The notes under the pieces are model-generated. The model saw only the letters and a program-made list of their open reading frames with translations, ran no database searches and was not told where the DNA came from. The translations under genes were made by a program, and so were the position numbers. A stretch of DNA of 64,000 bases from positions 71,339,414 through 71,403,413 of the forward strand of contig JALMGJ010000002.1 of NCBI GenBank assembly GCA_023362775.1, read 5' to 3'. Shown in pieces: positions 24,130 to 37,086 of this stretch. Source of the DNA: Charina bottae (lineage: Eukaryota > Chordata > Lepidosauria > Squamata > Charinaidae). The stretch's first letter is position 1. Each line of letters begins with the position of its first letter.

Positions 24130-26206
24130 GTAAGAGCAAACAGATTTTTACAGATAGAGGGGCCACTTTTTATTTTTCCCTAGCAATTTGCTTCTATGAA
24201 ATGAAAGATTTCATTCCCCTACCACTCTATTTCTTGTAAGTTAGAGAAAAGGCACAGGGAGAATATATATAAGAAGTGTTGCTTTGCCAATGAACTAAGG
24301 ATGAGCAAACTTTATTTTTGCTAGTAAAGAAAACAGTATAAAAGAAATGGCAAAGTAAGAACAATTATCTCCATTTTATGTGCCTACTGTATTAAGCTTT
24401 TACTTAATTTGATTTATTTCCTGCCTCGCTCTGAAAACTGCATTCTTCCTCACCAATCAGGGGGCATAATTTGGTCCTGCTATTTTTTAACACAACAATG
24501 TAGCCAATGCAACCTCTGATTTTGATTAGTATGCTGGTTGGAAATTTCTGGGATTGCAAAAATATCTGGAAGGTGAAGGTGCCATGTTGGGAATAGCCTG
24601 CAAATCTCTTTGCAGATTGAATTATTGTTATGACTAAATGTGATGTCAGCATAGGTATGTCATTCTGGGTCCATTTACATATGTAAAAATACTAGGTAAA
24701 ATAGTGATATAAAGCTCAGCCACCACAGGCATCCAGTACAAAGTGTGAACACTGGAACATGGAAGAAAAGTGCATCGCAACATCCCAGCATGAATCCAGG
24801 CCCTTCATATTTGTGTCCCAAAGTTGAACACAAGTATATGAGTGAGATGGTTTACATTATGACATCATGACATGTTTTGTCATTTTTTTCCCCAGTCCCT
24901 ATGGCAGGAAATTCCTGAAGAAATTTAGTCTCACCTTCATATGTTGGTGAGATTGCCACAAGTACATTAATTAACTTTATTGATTTGTGTGGATTCATTA
25001 AATTATCTCAAACCTGTACACTATGGCATTTTCAGCATCTTAGTCTCAATGCTTCAGACTTTTCGATTCAGTATGATTGCCCTAACAGCCCTATGATAAT
25101 GAAGCTTAGGCTTCATTAGTACATGAAAAGTACATGAGTACATGAAAACATCATTATCTAGGACCTTTGCTCAGATTTTCTGCTTTGATCATTGTCCCAT
25201 CTGAGTCTTTGTGAAGCTAGCAAACAACTTCCTCCATACAAAGATTCCCACAGAGTTTCCCCTCCTTAAAGAAATAGGAGAAGGACACAGAAATAATCTC
25301 TGCATATGAAAAAGCAATGGAGAAGGATAAACAAGGGAGGAAAAGAATGGACAGCCCTGCTCAATAAATTATTATTTAATCCATTGACCAGCCATGAACT
25401 CAGAAGGACAGTAAAGATCTATGCAAAGCTTTGAATTGGACAGATGTATGGGATTTGGCATAAGCTAACTGCTTGAGGTATTATTTCTATTTGTTTGGAT
25501 TCCAGTAAGAAAAAGCATTTTTTCTGCTTGGAAGGTCCTGCTGTTGCAGTCATTCCAGGGGTGTTGGTGGGGAGGGGTAAAAAAGGGGGGATAGCACTTT
25601 GATTGTGTGGTCACAGGCACCATCCTGACGTTTTTTACAAACACGCACACACACCATGGACACCCCTGAGGTGTTCTAGCAAAAGGGAAAAAGAATGGGT
25701 TTTCTTTCATTTTGATTTGGAATTGAGGGATGTAGGCTAAAGGAATTTAACTATGGAGGGTAAACACTGGGTATTGGTGGGTTTTTAATTCTCAGCTAAA
25801 TTATCAAGGGAGCTAGGAGACAGTTTGTGACCCCAAAAGAGAAATGCAGGGAATTGGAGGAGGAAAAAACCTGCAATCTATTTTTGAATCCCTTATTTTT
25901 CATGTTGATGTATGCATATGTGTATATAACAAGTGAAGTAGGCAAGTGATGTAAGATTTACTAAATGTGTTCAACTGGACCTAGGAAGAAATATTTCCGT
26001 CTATTTCTGACAAGAGAAGAATAGTAGGTTTCCAGGCCGAAAAGCCTAGAATTTATATCCTGAAGAAAGGCCTGGGATAACAACAGTAACTGCAGAATAA
26101 GGGCTGCTTAGCATGATCTAACATACAGGATCTAGACACCTGAAAAAAAAAGGAAAATGTATTTAATGAATAACTTCAGTAGGCTGTACACAGCTGAAAG
26201 ATATTT

Positions 26207-26432
26207 GGAAGAACTGTATCAGAGGTCCTGCAGCACCTATCTGGTACTCATTAGAGCAGCTTGACTTTTTTAGGCTTTTGGCAAAAGTGCCTTTTGGAAA
26301 AAAAAACGGGTCCTTTATGGAATCTTAAAACCATTTTTTTTCAGGCTCACACAGAAGCCTGAAAGGAGTCAGGTTGCTTTAAAGAGTACCATAGAAGTGT
26401 TGCATTAACAGGACCTCTGATGCAGTTCTTCC
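26207..26432. repeat. Long inverted repeat, candidate MITE (226 bp)
   Basis: The outer arms GGAAGAACTGTATCAGAGGT (26207 on) and the reverse complement of ACCTCTGATGCAGTTCTTCC (ending 26432) differ at one base. Pairing continues imperfectly inward through GGTACTC/GAGTACC and beyond, so nearly the whole segment can fold back. I could not identify a clear target duplication or family. Confidence 0.65.
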
Positions 26433-26744
26433 TAACCATTTTCAAAGTGTGCATAGTCCTAATCTACACTATCCTTGTTTCAATTCAACTTCTGCATACA
26501 TCCTTCCTCCTTTCTTCCCAGTCTTCTCTACCTTCGGCCCGTCTCCCTCTCTGAAGAGATGATTATGAGCTCAGTGCCCCTACCTGCCAGTACCCCCCAC
26601 CTATTTTTGTCTCTATTTAAGAGCTAAGTATAGGGGAAGCCCTCAATTAGTATCCCATACAACTGAGAAGAGAACAGGCCATCAAGACCAATGCCCAGAA
26701 AACACCTCTAGAGAAGAGACGTAGGCAACCAGGCTTCTCTAGAT

Positions 26745-26823
26745 CAGTGTTTTTCAAACTTGGCAACTTTAAGATGTGTGGACTTCAACTCCCAGAATTC
26801 CTCAGGCAGCACGAAAAACACTG
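26745..26823. mobile_element. Short hAT-like palindromic MITE, second family (79 bp)
   Basis: Ends CAGTGTTTTTCAAACTTGG and GAAAAACACTG. Target duplication CTCTAGAT (26737-26744) against ATCTAGAT (26824-26831). The sequence GATGTGTGGACTTCAACTCC is shared with 28831 and 52700. This copy has lost most of one arm. Confidence 0.75.
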
Positions 26824-27057
26824 ATCTAGATGCTTTGGACTTCATCTTCCACCACTCCTTGTCACTGGTCATGCTGATTGAGACTGTTAGAAGTTGAAGA
26901 TCAGAATATCTATCTTTGCTCCAAGGCATCTCTCTCTGTGAGGTTGTATGTGGAAGGGTATGGGGCATGCAGCTGTGGGTGATCTGCGCTTAACCTCCCC
27001 CCATGCCTCTTGTTTAATAGTACCAGAACAGGTTTGTTTGGTTGTTTGTTTGTTTGT

Positions 27058-27264
27058 ATTATATCCCACCTTTCATTCATAAGCTAAGGTGGCATTCATA
27101 ACACTGTACTCCAACTATTCCCCTCAACAACCCTATGAGGTAGGTTGGGCAGAGAAAAGTGACCTGTCCAAGGTCACCCAGTGAGTTTCCGTGGTTGAGG
27201 GTAACCTGGACCGGGGCCTCCCCTCTCCTACTTCAACAGCTTAACCCCTACACTACACTACATT
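27058..27264 (-). mobile_element. tRNA-derived SINE relative, diverged
   Basis: On the minus strand it carries the core AGGTCACTTTTCTCTGCCCA-like text, CCTCATAGGGTTGTTG and a tail ending GTGGGATATAA. The head is degraded (GTAGTGTAGTGTAGGGG). Confidence 0.55.
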
Positions 27265-28830
27265 GTGTAAGATACTATTTTTCTTATATTCAGTTATGTT
27301 TTAAGGAACAGAGCTAAAAAAAATAAAGTGTAAACACATGGGGGTGGGTTGCAGAACCAAAGGTCTTGGGAGAAGAATTAAGTCCTCCCACTGCATGTGT
27401 TGGTCTCGGTCTGGACCAGGCCTTAGGATGTTTTAAGGTAGAAAAAAAATGGGTCAGCTGCAAGCTGCATGTCTACTGTATCATGTACAGTAGTTTAGAT
27501 GCCATTGCAAAGAAAGAGGATGGGAAGAAAACTGGAATTAGTTGGTTCTCCCAATCATTGGCCACTCTTTCTCCTTCCCAACAGGCATCCTGTCACTGAT
27601 CTTGATAGTTAAAATTTCTTGAGACTCCCTTGCTACTTAAATGATAAATAATCTTTTGAAGAAAAGGAACATTTCCTGAGGATCTAAATCCTTTATTCTA
27701 TTCACAGTATTTGACTGATCTTAGCTGTTTCTCCCCATATTTTCCCAGGAACATAACTATATTTGTTCAGAAGCCCAAGAAAGAGAGGTATTGTGTTCCT
27801 AATGACAGAGCCAATTGAATTCAGCTACTTTTGGAAGAAAACCAGATGGGGAAGGCACTGTTTGAGGTCATGCATTTTAATCTCTTGCATTAAAAAAAAA
27901 GGCAAAAATACTTCACAGCTCAGTCTCTGGAAATTCATTACCAACAATTGGCAAATTAGAAGAGGCCTTGCCAAGGGCACCAGCTCAAACACTTCCAAAA
28001 GAATGGTACTCTGTGAAATATAAGTCATCAGCAAGGAAATAGCCTGGCTAAGAAGGGTGTTCCTGCAACATTTTTTGTCTGTTATGTAATCCCCAATTTT
28101 TATAAATAAGAACATAACAGGCAGCATTAAAGGAGAAATCCTATTATAAAAGATTTGGAATATCAAAGAATCTCTGTTTATCTTCCTCGGTTTGGAATTC
28201 CATCTCATTAAAATCTTGCTTTCCCCACAGCTCTAGCTGAGAGCTTTTTAGAAAGTTTTAAGCAGTTAAGTGAGGTTCAATTAAATTCTGAAAATCGCCT
28301 TCATAAAATACTTATTGAAATGGTACCAAGGGAGCTCTCTGAAAAGAAACATTAGAATAGGGAGGACACTGAAAGAGACTTTTTAAAGCTACATTACTTT
28401 AGTGTGAAGAGTTATTTTGAATTAATTATACAACTTCTAAAATAACTTTTAGGGTTTTCTTAAAGAATGAAAAGCAATCAGCTCAGTTCTGACAATGAAG
28501 TCACTAATATCACAATAGTTAAATGTGAAACAATAAAAACTGGCTGTGTTCTCTCGGTACACTTATCCATGGTTTGCTTAATCATGGTATACTCAGTGAA
28601 CTCAATGTTGTGGGCTCGCACCACAAAGTAGGCCAAAATGTGTCTTGCTTGATTGTGATTCAGTGTAGTACATGAATAAAGCCAGTGTGAAAAACTATTC
28701 TAGATCTGAAGGATTCTTTCTAGTTTCTGAAAAAAGAAAGAAATGTAATAGGGATCATTTCTCTCTCATATGTTGGTATCAAGTTTGCTATACCAGTTTT
28801 ATAACTATAGATTCACTCATTGCATTAAGC

Positions 28831-28960
28831 CAGTGTTTTTCAACCTGGGCAACTTTAAGATGTGTGGACTTCAACTCCCAGAATTCCCCAGCCAGCTGGC
28901 TGGGGAATTCTGGGAGTTGGAGTCCACACATCTTAAAGTTACCCAGGTTTAGAAACACTG
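28831..28960. mobile_element. hAT-like palindromic MITE, second family (130 bp)
   Basis: A perfect 8-bp target duplication CATTAAGC lies at 28823-28830 and 28961-28968. The element is an almost perfect palindrome: arms run from CAGTGTTTTTCAACCTGG through GAATTCCCCAGCCAGC to its mirror and end in AACACTG. No coding capacity. Confidence 0.92.
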
Positions 28961-29948
28961 CATTAAGCCATAGTTAGTTCATTATGATTTATTGAATACA
29001 TAGCAACTAGCTATGTTCACACACCATGCCAAACCTAACAAGTTCACCATAAATTAAGATTCAGCATGCTAGAGGTGTTGGAATTCAGCAAATCAAGCAT
29101 GCCTCATTAGCATATGGGTGATTGCTCTAGGAGGCAAACTGCTAGAGGAAGCTGCTTGTTGTCCCTCCCACTTCCTCTTCTCTCTCTCTGATTCTTCCAC
29201 CAATGGGGTAGGATGCATGTGCCTGAACTCCTCCATGGAGAGGCCATGTGCTAGGCCTCAACTCCAGAGGCTTTTCCCCCTTTCTCCACGCAACCTTTGG
29301 CAGCAAACAGGGCCAGAGGTATACAGTTTAGGGAACAGAAAGAAGAACTGAAACCAATTTTCTACTGAAATGGCTGTACCTGGACAAAATAAATGTAAGA
29401 ACTCTTTTGTACTTACTTTTTGTACCTGCAATGTCTAAGCGTGTGTTTCTTTATGCTTGGGTGGGCTAAAAGTGTAAGAATAAGAACCTGAATCTCTAAC
29501 ATGCTCACTGGCTGTGTTTTTAAACAATATTGCTTTTTCTGCGCACAAGTTTACACAACATTAAGCTCTGCTCCATTCACTGGTTCTAACAGGCCACTGA
29601 ATGCTCTTGAAGAGGAACCTCCACTCTTAGACACATTTACTTGGGAGTAGCTCCTATAACTGCAGAACCATTGACTGGTTCCCATTTCAGTTCTCTACAA
29701 GCTTGTCAGCTTTGTTTTTAGATCTTCTCTGTATTTCTTTTTGAAGCCTGTTATGCACAGCTGGATTACAGAGAATGAGGGAGCAATGCACTAATCTCTT
29801 GGCTTGTATTCTTAAGAACAAGTAAAGGGGAAGTTACATGAAAGATTACAGCGATTAAATTTTTGTGTATTCCAAAAATCAATGCAATAGTGAATTATTT
29901 TGCCAGAAATTGGGGGTGGAAGCAGGGGCATCTGTGGCGGAAGGGTGG

Positions 29949-30046
29949 GTGTCAAAAAAGTCAAGATGTTGGCCATGGCCAAACAGCCTAAGCCCCGCTC
30001 CTTTTTTGTGCAGCGCACAGTCACGGCTGCCATCTTTTTTGACACC
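29949..30046. repeat. Candidate MITE with GTGTCAAAAAAG inverted ends
   Basis: GTGTCAAAAAAGTCAAGATG at the left is mirrored by CATCTTTTTTGACACC at the right. A related segment at 57771-57877 has the same arrangement. I could not assign a family or target duplication. ORFs through it have no recognisable domains. Confidence 0.5.
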
Positions 30047-31380
30047 TGTGCGTGGAGGGAAAGGTTAGAAGTCTTTTGTACCATAAACGGTGTTTGGTTG
30101 TGGGAGATTTTCCCCTTTTTCTCGTCTTTCAAGAACAAAAAGTGCTAATGTAAACATAGTGCTAATAAAAACATAATTTATTGATTGGAAGTAATGAGAT
30201 TAATGAAATCAGAGTTATAAAACTGAAGGCTTTATTCTTCACTATGATAGCAGTAAATAAGTAATCAAGTATTTTAAATCATATGTGATGCTACTCCAGC
30301 TATCCTAGTCTGATACTCTGAATGTGTTGGGCCCATAACTCCAAAGTTCCTAGATAGCAAGGCCAATCCATGGGGAGGCACAATGCTGGAGAAAACAGTA
30401 TTAGCCTACAGAGATGATGTTTTGAATGGGGAGGGGGGAATCAGAGGATGCTACTTGTGCTCTTGGTCAATCAGTTGTGTAAGACAGTATGGTGGAGATT
30501 CACCCAGAGGTGCAGTTTGAATGCATCTCTGCTGAAGATCACTCAAATAGGAGGCATATTACATCATGTAATAGCTCAGCCTTCCCTCCCTTGGTGTCCT
30601 CCAGACGTTTTGGAACTCCAACTCTCAGAATTCCTAACTACCACAACCTTGTTAAGAATTCTAGGAACTGAAGTCCAGCACATCTTTAAAAACTACTTGT
30701 ATTATATCAGGCAAACTAGGCATATAACTGTGATGGAACACTAACATTTTAAAAAAGAAGGAAGGAAGAAAAGCCCAAATTAAGCAAACAACTCCTCAAA
30801 ATTTAATCAAATCATTTGAAACTTTTCTTCCTTGGCCCTTCCTCCCCTTCCATTGGCCATTTACCATGTACAAAATGTACATAATTCTTGATATCTTTGT
30901 CCCAAATACTGAGGTCATAGTCTAAAAGAACATATGTATCTTTGAAAAGCAGCTATTGTTCTAAAGTCACGTTAACCATCTTTCTGATGGTAATAGTAGG
31001 ATAAGCTCATACCATGTGATTTAATCTTCCAACTCCTGAATTTCATTGCAAACAGTGAGGTGATTGCAAATTAATATCTTACCAAATATTTGTTGCAGGA
31101 CATGACATTGGAATAAGCTGTATTACTGGCTGTTTTGCTGATCCTACATTGCCATATTAGAGGATATTTCCTTCAAACATATTGTGTGGTGGGATTATGA
31201 TGATGATGATATTAACCTGGTTAGATTGACACATCTGATTATGCCCAAAGTATCCTTCATAGAAAGTACAGGCACTGATGGCCTGTGGGTTTGATTGGTT
31301 TCTTCACAAGTGAAGCTGGCACCTGCAGACTAGCCAATGTGCTTTTCAGTTGAGACTCCACCTCTGGCTGGTTCAGTTTA

Positions 31381-31630
31381 TTTTTATTTTATTTATTTAT
31401 TTAATTTTTATCCCGCCTTTATTATTTTTATAAATAACTCAAGGCGGCGAACATACCTTATACTCCTTCCTCCTCCTCTTTTCCCACACAACCACCCTGT
31501 GAGGTGAGTTGGGCTGAGAGAGGGACTGGCCCAAGGTCACCCAGCCGGCTTTCATGCCTAAGGCGGGACTAGAACTCACAGACTCCTGGTTTCTAGTCCA
31601 GCACCTTAACCACTGGACCAAACTGGCTGT
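31381..31630 (-). mobile_element. CORE-type SINE, near full length
   Basis: On the minus strand: head CAGCCAGTTTGGTCCAGTGG, B-box-like GAGTTCTAGTCCCGCC, core GGGTGACCTTGGGCCAGTCC, CTCACAGGGTGGTTG, TCGCCGCCTTGAGTTATTTA, GGCGGGATAAAA and an AAATAAAT tail. It is the best full-length copy on this strand. Confidence 0.8.
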
Positions 31631-32554
31631 CACTTAGCACACCATCCTTGCCCAGAGCACCCATGAACAAAGGATAGTTCCCAAAATGTGTTTCAGTACC
31701 TTGCCATGGAGGAACATTACTGGGCCTGGCATTGTGCTCTATGACTTGCTTGCATTTGAGCTGCAACATTTTTATGCAACTCTTAGTTGCCCAACAGTTG
31801 TGCCCATGGTTCCAGATTGCAATTGCAATCTTTTAAACACTCTGTTCCTTTGGTTGTACTTCCTGTATCTTTGCTTCAACCCAAATGTTGATGAAGAATG
31901 CTCCAGTTTCCTCCTCCTTTCAGGTAAAACTATGTTGGCACTTCAGAGGCTGGCATACCTCTGGGTTATATTTATTGTAACTGTAATTATACACCAGTGA
32001 GAAAAATGGAGTGAGAAGGAGTAAATAGCAGAGCAGAGCAAAAACAACAGAGAAAGACTAAAATCTTTCTCTGGTCAAGGGCCATAGTAGCACAGGTTGA
32101 GTGGATGAATTATTGAAATAGGAAGGAAGAGGAAGAAATGGATTTTCAGATTTGTCTCCAGCCACTGCTGCAATCAAATGCCAGTGCTGGCAGCACTTCC
32201 AATCTCATGGATACTTCCACCATAGCAACTTACCCATGAAAGAATAGAAACAATGACCTCAAACCAACTTTGTGACACATAGGTCCTGGAAATACCACAT
32301 GAAACAAAGAAGATATCACATCACACCACCCCACACATCAATTTGCCTTTTCAGAGACTGTACAATGTATTTAAAGTTTGAATAGATCAATGTTAAAGAA
32401 AAAAATAGAAACCAGGGGAGAAATTAATACTGAAGTATCTTGTGGAATATACGAATGCCACAGTACCCCAAAAAGTAATGGAACTAAAAAGAATATGCAT
32501 TCCTAATCATAGCAGATGAATAAACTACTGATTTTAGTTTAACTTACTTTTTTT

Positions 32555-32788
32555 GTGTGTGTGCGTGCCCTAAGGTCAGTGTTAACTCCTGGTGACTGCC
32601 TGTACAAGTCCTTGCAATTTTCTTGGCAAGCTTTTTCAGAAGCGGTTTGCTACTGCTTTATTCCTAGGGCTGAGAGAAAGTGACTGGCCCAAGGTCACCC
32701 AGCTGGTTTTGTGCCTAAGGCTGGACTAGAATTCATGGTCTCCCAGTTTCTCGCCCAGTGCCTTAACCACTGCCCCAAACTGGCTCTC
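32555..32788 (-). mobile_element. SINE with the same head and core but a different 3' tail
   Basis: The head and core match the SINE at 3073 and 31381 (GAGCCAGTTTGGGGCAGTGG ... GCTGGGTGACCTTGGGCC). After CTCTCAGCCCTAGG the sequence changes to a tail with AGCTTGCCAAGAAAATTGC and CAGTCACCAGGAGTTAACAC, ending in a CA run. The L2-type GCCGCCTTGAG...GGCGGG tail is absent. Confidence 0.7.
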
Positions 32789-33317
32789 TTAAATTACTTA
32801 GATAGCAATTAATATTTAATGCTGGGCAACGAATCTATCCTGTGATTGATAAACCAATTCAAAAGGAGACACCCCAATATAGTCAATGAGAAATCATGCC
32901 ACCTCTTCCCCCCAGCACAAACCGTGATAATGACTACTTGGATGAACTGGGAAGTTGAGTTTGGGAAAGGGGCTTTTCTGGATGAATTGAGGCGAATTAA
33001 ATGAGGTGCACAACTGCTAAGTGGGTGTTTGCGCGCGTATGCTAATTTTCTTTCTGAGGTGCCACCCACCTCATAGGTTGATATTACCATTAAGCCAAAA
33101 CTGAAAAAGAGGCCGAAGAGTAAGCCTGAGCTGCAGTTTCCTTCACAGCCAAAACAAAATAGCTGTTGAAGAGCGGGGCCCAGCAGCAGGAGAGGGAGTG
33201 GGCTTTCCTGCAGTAAACTTTCTCACAGGCCTATTGGAATCAAGCAGGCTGCTGCCCATGACTGTTTCATCCTGGGCTCCTCCCCAAAGTGCTCAAATTG
33301 TCTACTGTAGGTCGAAG

Positions 33318-33345
33318 AGGAGGAGGAGGAGGAGGAGGAGGACAA
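33318..33345. repeat. (AGG)n microsatellite
   Basis: About nine uninterrupted GAG/AGG units. Confidence 0.9.
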
Positions 33346-35540
33346 TGCCTCTTCCAAATTGGAACAACTACAGGTGGTTCCCGACTGCCTCCGCAGTGGG
33401 GTGGGGACGAGATGGAGCCAATGCCATGAAGGTGTTTCTCTCAACAGCAGTTAGTAAGGCATCTTCAAGCCACAGCAAGCAGGACGTGAGGATGAGTCCT
33501 TAGACTTAGGTGCAATGCTGCTGGAAAATATTTAGGTTGAAGCAAAGAGATTTCATAGGAAGAAAATAATTGAAAGGCTACTCAGAATTTCCATGCAGCT
33601 TTCATGATAACAGTACCTCCCAAACCACACAAGTAAGCAACAGTGTTAGAATAAGAGCCAAATGTTTATTTTAGCATAAGGCAAAAAGCCCAGCCACAAC
33701 TCTATAGTGCAGAATCCAACTTCCCCCTGTTGAATTTGAAGCATCTCCTGTTACTAACCTGTTTCTCATACAGACCCACCTTGATATTTCACTATCACAG
33801 TGGATGGCTGTACCTAGCTCCTCCCTCTTCCCCCTCACTCTCATTCTTGCCAGACACGCACACCCCTTTAACTATGCCAGATAACCTTATGGCATCCCTG
33901 ACCCACCACATGTTTAAAGCCCTGGGCTGCTTATATTCAAAAACTAAAGAGAAACAAGATGCATCTCTCAAAGTCAAATGGAAAAAACATACGGGGAGTT
34001 TGGGACCTGCACTTTCTCATCTAAGTTATCTCTGGAGAGCTGGCATCAATCATCATCCTTACTAAGCCACAAACAAAAACTAATTAGACTGGTTTGCTAT
34101 GAACTTAAATTTAATAGAAATCAAACATTTCTTGCTACTGTTCTCTTAGATAGTAGTGCTAATTTTATTTGTATCTATAAGTGTGTTACAAGATATTTAA
34201 GGTGTACAATATATAATATACAAAATGGAGTCTGCAATTAAAATCAAATTATTCTTCAATATAGCGTCTAGTTCCATAAGCTAAAATCTAGCTGGCAGAA
34301 TAAACTCGGCTAGATTCTAATACAGATGCAGGTAGAAATCAGCAACTAACAAAATATATCTCACACAATTCCAATCTCTGCCAGCTTCCATATCGTAGTA
34401 AAACATGACCCAGTGATATTATTCAATTAATATGAAATAGCAATAATTCACTTTCGTAGAGCATTAAATAACACTGTTTTAGCCCATTTTTAAAAGTTTA
34501 GTAACAGATGCTAACTGAAGGCCAAATACATCTGTTTCCACAAAACTGGCATCTTTGCTGGAGGTGGCCTCCCATGTGTACTTCACTGAAATGTGGAAGA
34601 TGTGAAGATCCAAAAGATTGCTTTATAATCCCAGCATTTTAATGGCAGTAACCTTCCCATTTATATGTATATTTTAAAAACACAGCTGTGTTAAATTTTA
34701 AAAACCATTAAACTCATCACTTACATGCAAAAACACTTCCGATTGCAGAGCTGCTCAAGAGTGTTATGGAAAGCTTTGAGGAATGAACTCATGCAAATAT
34801 TTCTCTGCTGGCTTGCTGTGATTGCTCTGTGACATCTAAACTATTTTTTGTGGAGAAAACAAATGTTGAAAGAGTTTGTACTTCACACTGCCCCCCAAAG
34901 AAGGAATATTTACAAGAGTAAAACTATTTTTTCCCTCACATTTTGCATGATAAAGGGGAAAGGGGAAAAACACTGTGAGCCAATTGTGTTCAATCAAGAG
35001 AGTATTTTCTTTTGACCTACAAGCTTTCCAACTGCATGGAGATTTTAATGCAGGCACATTGTCCAACAAGCCTATATTCTGAGGAACTAGAATAGCATGA
35101 CAATTGTAATATTGAACACTGGAATTGAATTTCAAGAGTCCGGGTATGAAATCCACTTCTCTCCAACCAAGGTTGCTTTCAGACAACAGATTTTCTCAGA
35201 TGATGTAGCATTACGGCAGCTATGTGGCAGGCTGACTCAGAATGCCAGTCACCTACAAAACACATGTTTGGAGAGAGAGAAATGGGAACTTCTGCATAAC
35301 ATTGTTACTTCATATGTCCAGTCCATTATTAACAGGGAAATGTATGTGTATGGAGGAATGTGGATATTATTTGGCTCTTTCAGACAACTAGCCTTTCCAT
35401 CTCCCAGTTTTTCTCAACCCAGCAAAAAATACCTAAGATTGAATTGAGTACATTCATAGTATCAGAGAATGTAAATTTTGAAAGGTACCACGCAAATCAT
35501 CTGGTGCAATCCGCTGACCAGTAAAGTAATCCATTACAAT

Positions 35541-36031
35541 GGGACATGGTGGCTCAACAGGTTAAACTGCTGAGCTGTAGGCTGCAGATCAGAAGGTCTG
35601 CAGTTCGAACCCCGTGCAATGAGGTGAGCTCTCATTGCTAGTCCCAGCTCCTGTCAACCCAACAGTTTGAAAGCTTTGCAAGTAGATAAATGGGTACCAC
35701 CTTAAGTGGGCTAATTTGCTGGCGTCCTGTCGGGAAGTCGGCACCACCGGAGGAAAGGATCGGAGGAAGATCGAATGGCGGCGGTGACGACGGACCCGGA
35801 TGCAACAGCTATAGGACGTCAGCAGCCGGCTCAAGGCATCCTGGGAATTGTAGTCCAGAGCCTGGAAGAGTCGGTTCCCTTACCCCCTCCCCTCACGCGC
35901 GGTGAAAATGGTGATTTGTAAAAATTGTATAATTAATGTATATATACAGTATGCTTGTAAGCCGCCTAGAGTCCTCCATTAGGGAGGGGATAGGCGGGGT
36001 ATAAATACCACAATAAATAAATAAATAAACT
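35541..36031 (+). mobile_element. Composite SINE: Sauria-like head with L2-type tail
   Basis: The first about 160 bases match a Sauria SINE (GGTGGCTCAACAGGTTAAAC, GCAGTTCGAACCCC, CCCAGCTCCTGTCAACCCAA, CAAGTAGATAAATGGGTACC). The BovB-like 3' half is absent. A GC-rich middle (35705-35900) follows, then an L2-type end with AAGCCGCCTAGAGTCC, GATAGGCGGGGTATAAATA and an AAATAAAT tail. Confidence 0.65.
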
Positions 36032-36032
36032 G

Positions 36033-36895
36033 TATTCCTAACAGATGGCGATCCAGCTTCTCTTTAAAAACCTCCAGTGAAGGAGAGTCCATCACCTCCT
36101 GAGGCAATCCATTCTATTGTTGAACAGCTCTTACTGTTAGAAAATGTCTACTCAATGTTCTGCCAAAATCTACTTTCTTTATCATTTATACCTACTCTCT
36201 TTTGTAACAAATCTTAACAATTCTACTCCATCTTCTACACAACAGCCATTCAGATACTTGAAGACAGCTATCATGTCTCCTCACAACCTTCTTTTCTCTG
36301 GGCTAATCATACTAGCTCCTTTAAACATTCCTCCTAAGTTTTTTTTTCCTCCCGGCCCCTTATTAGCTTGGTTGCTGTTTTCTGGACATCCTCCAGTTTG
36401 TCAGTGTGTTTCCTAAATTGCAGTGTCCAGAAATGGATGTAGTTTCCGATGTGTGGCCACAGAATATAGAGGAATGTTGACTTCTCTTGATCTTGACTCT
36501 ATATTTCTATTGATGCAGCGTAGAATTGCATTTGCTTGGTTCATGTTCAGCTTGTGATTCACCAAGACACCCAGACCCCTTTTCCATGTACTGCTGCCCA
36601 GCATGTTCTTCCATCCTATATCAATGTCTTTGATTTTTCTTACTCAAATGCATTAATCTTTGTTGAAATTGTTGAAATTCATTTTGTTGCTTTCTGCCAT
36701 CATTCCAACTTGTCAAGAATCTCCTCAATTTGATATTATCCGCCAAGTTGTTTGCTGCTCCTCTTATCTTTGTGTCATCTGCGAAATTGACATCCAAGAC
36801 ATTTATAAATTTGTTGAACACTACATGGCCTAGAATGGAGCCCTGAAGTACACCACTTAATGGCATTTTTAACCTATCCCACATGTTATTGTCAA
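36033..36895 (-). mobile_element. CR1 LINE, 3' part of ORF2 and 3' UTR, degenerate
   Basis: Minus-strand frames give CR1 ORF2 text: GVLQGSILGHVVFNKFIN and NFADDTKIRGAANN at 36621-36884, then GVLVNHKLNMNQ and CINRNIESRSREVNIPLYS at 36413-36604. The FADD motif is the reverse-transcriptase active site. Frameshifts separate the pieces. The left part is the CR1 region with GGATGTCCAGAAAACAGC-like wording toward the 3' end. Confidence 0.8.
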
Positions 36896-36957
36896 AATAG
36901 CCCTGTTATGTAATAAGAAAAGCAGTGGGTAACTCACTGCACGGATTTGAGTCTAGT

Positions 36958-37086
36958 TCTCCTAACTCCTAGCGTGCCAGCACTATATTGTATCAAGCTC
37001 CTTTCACACATGGAAGTAAAAAACAAAATGGCTAAAAGAGTACTGAGGTCATATTTGGACCACTGTATGTATATGTGTGTGTATAT
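36958..37086 (+). repeat. 129-bp segment, donor copy of a local duplication
   Basis: Identical over 129 bases to 37531-37659 by my reading, same orientation. Here it is continuous with SINE-like sequence on the left (CACGGATTTGAGTCTAGTTC) and unique sequence on the right, so this is probably the original copy. The intervals 36896-36957 and 37087-37336 hold nothing else I recognise. Confidence 0.85.
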
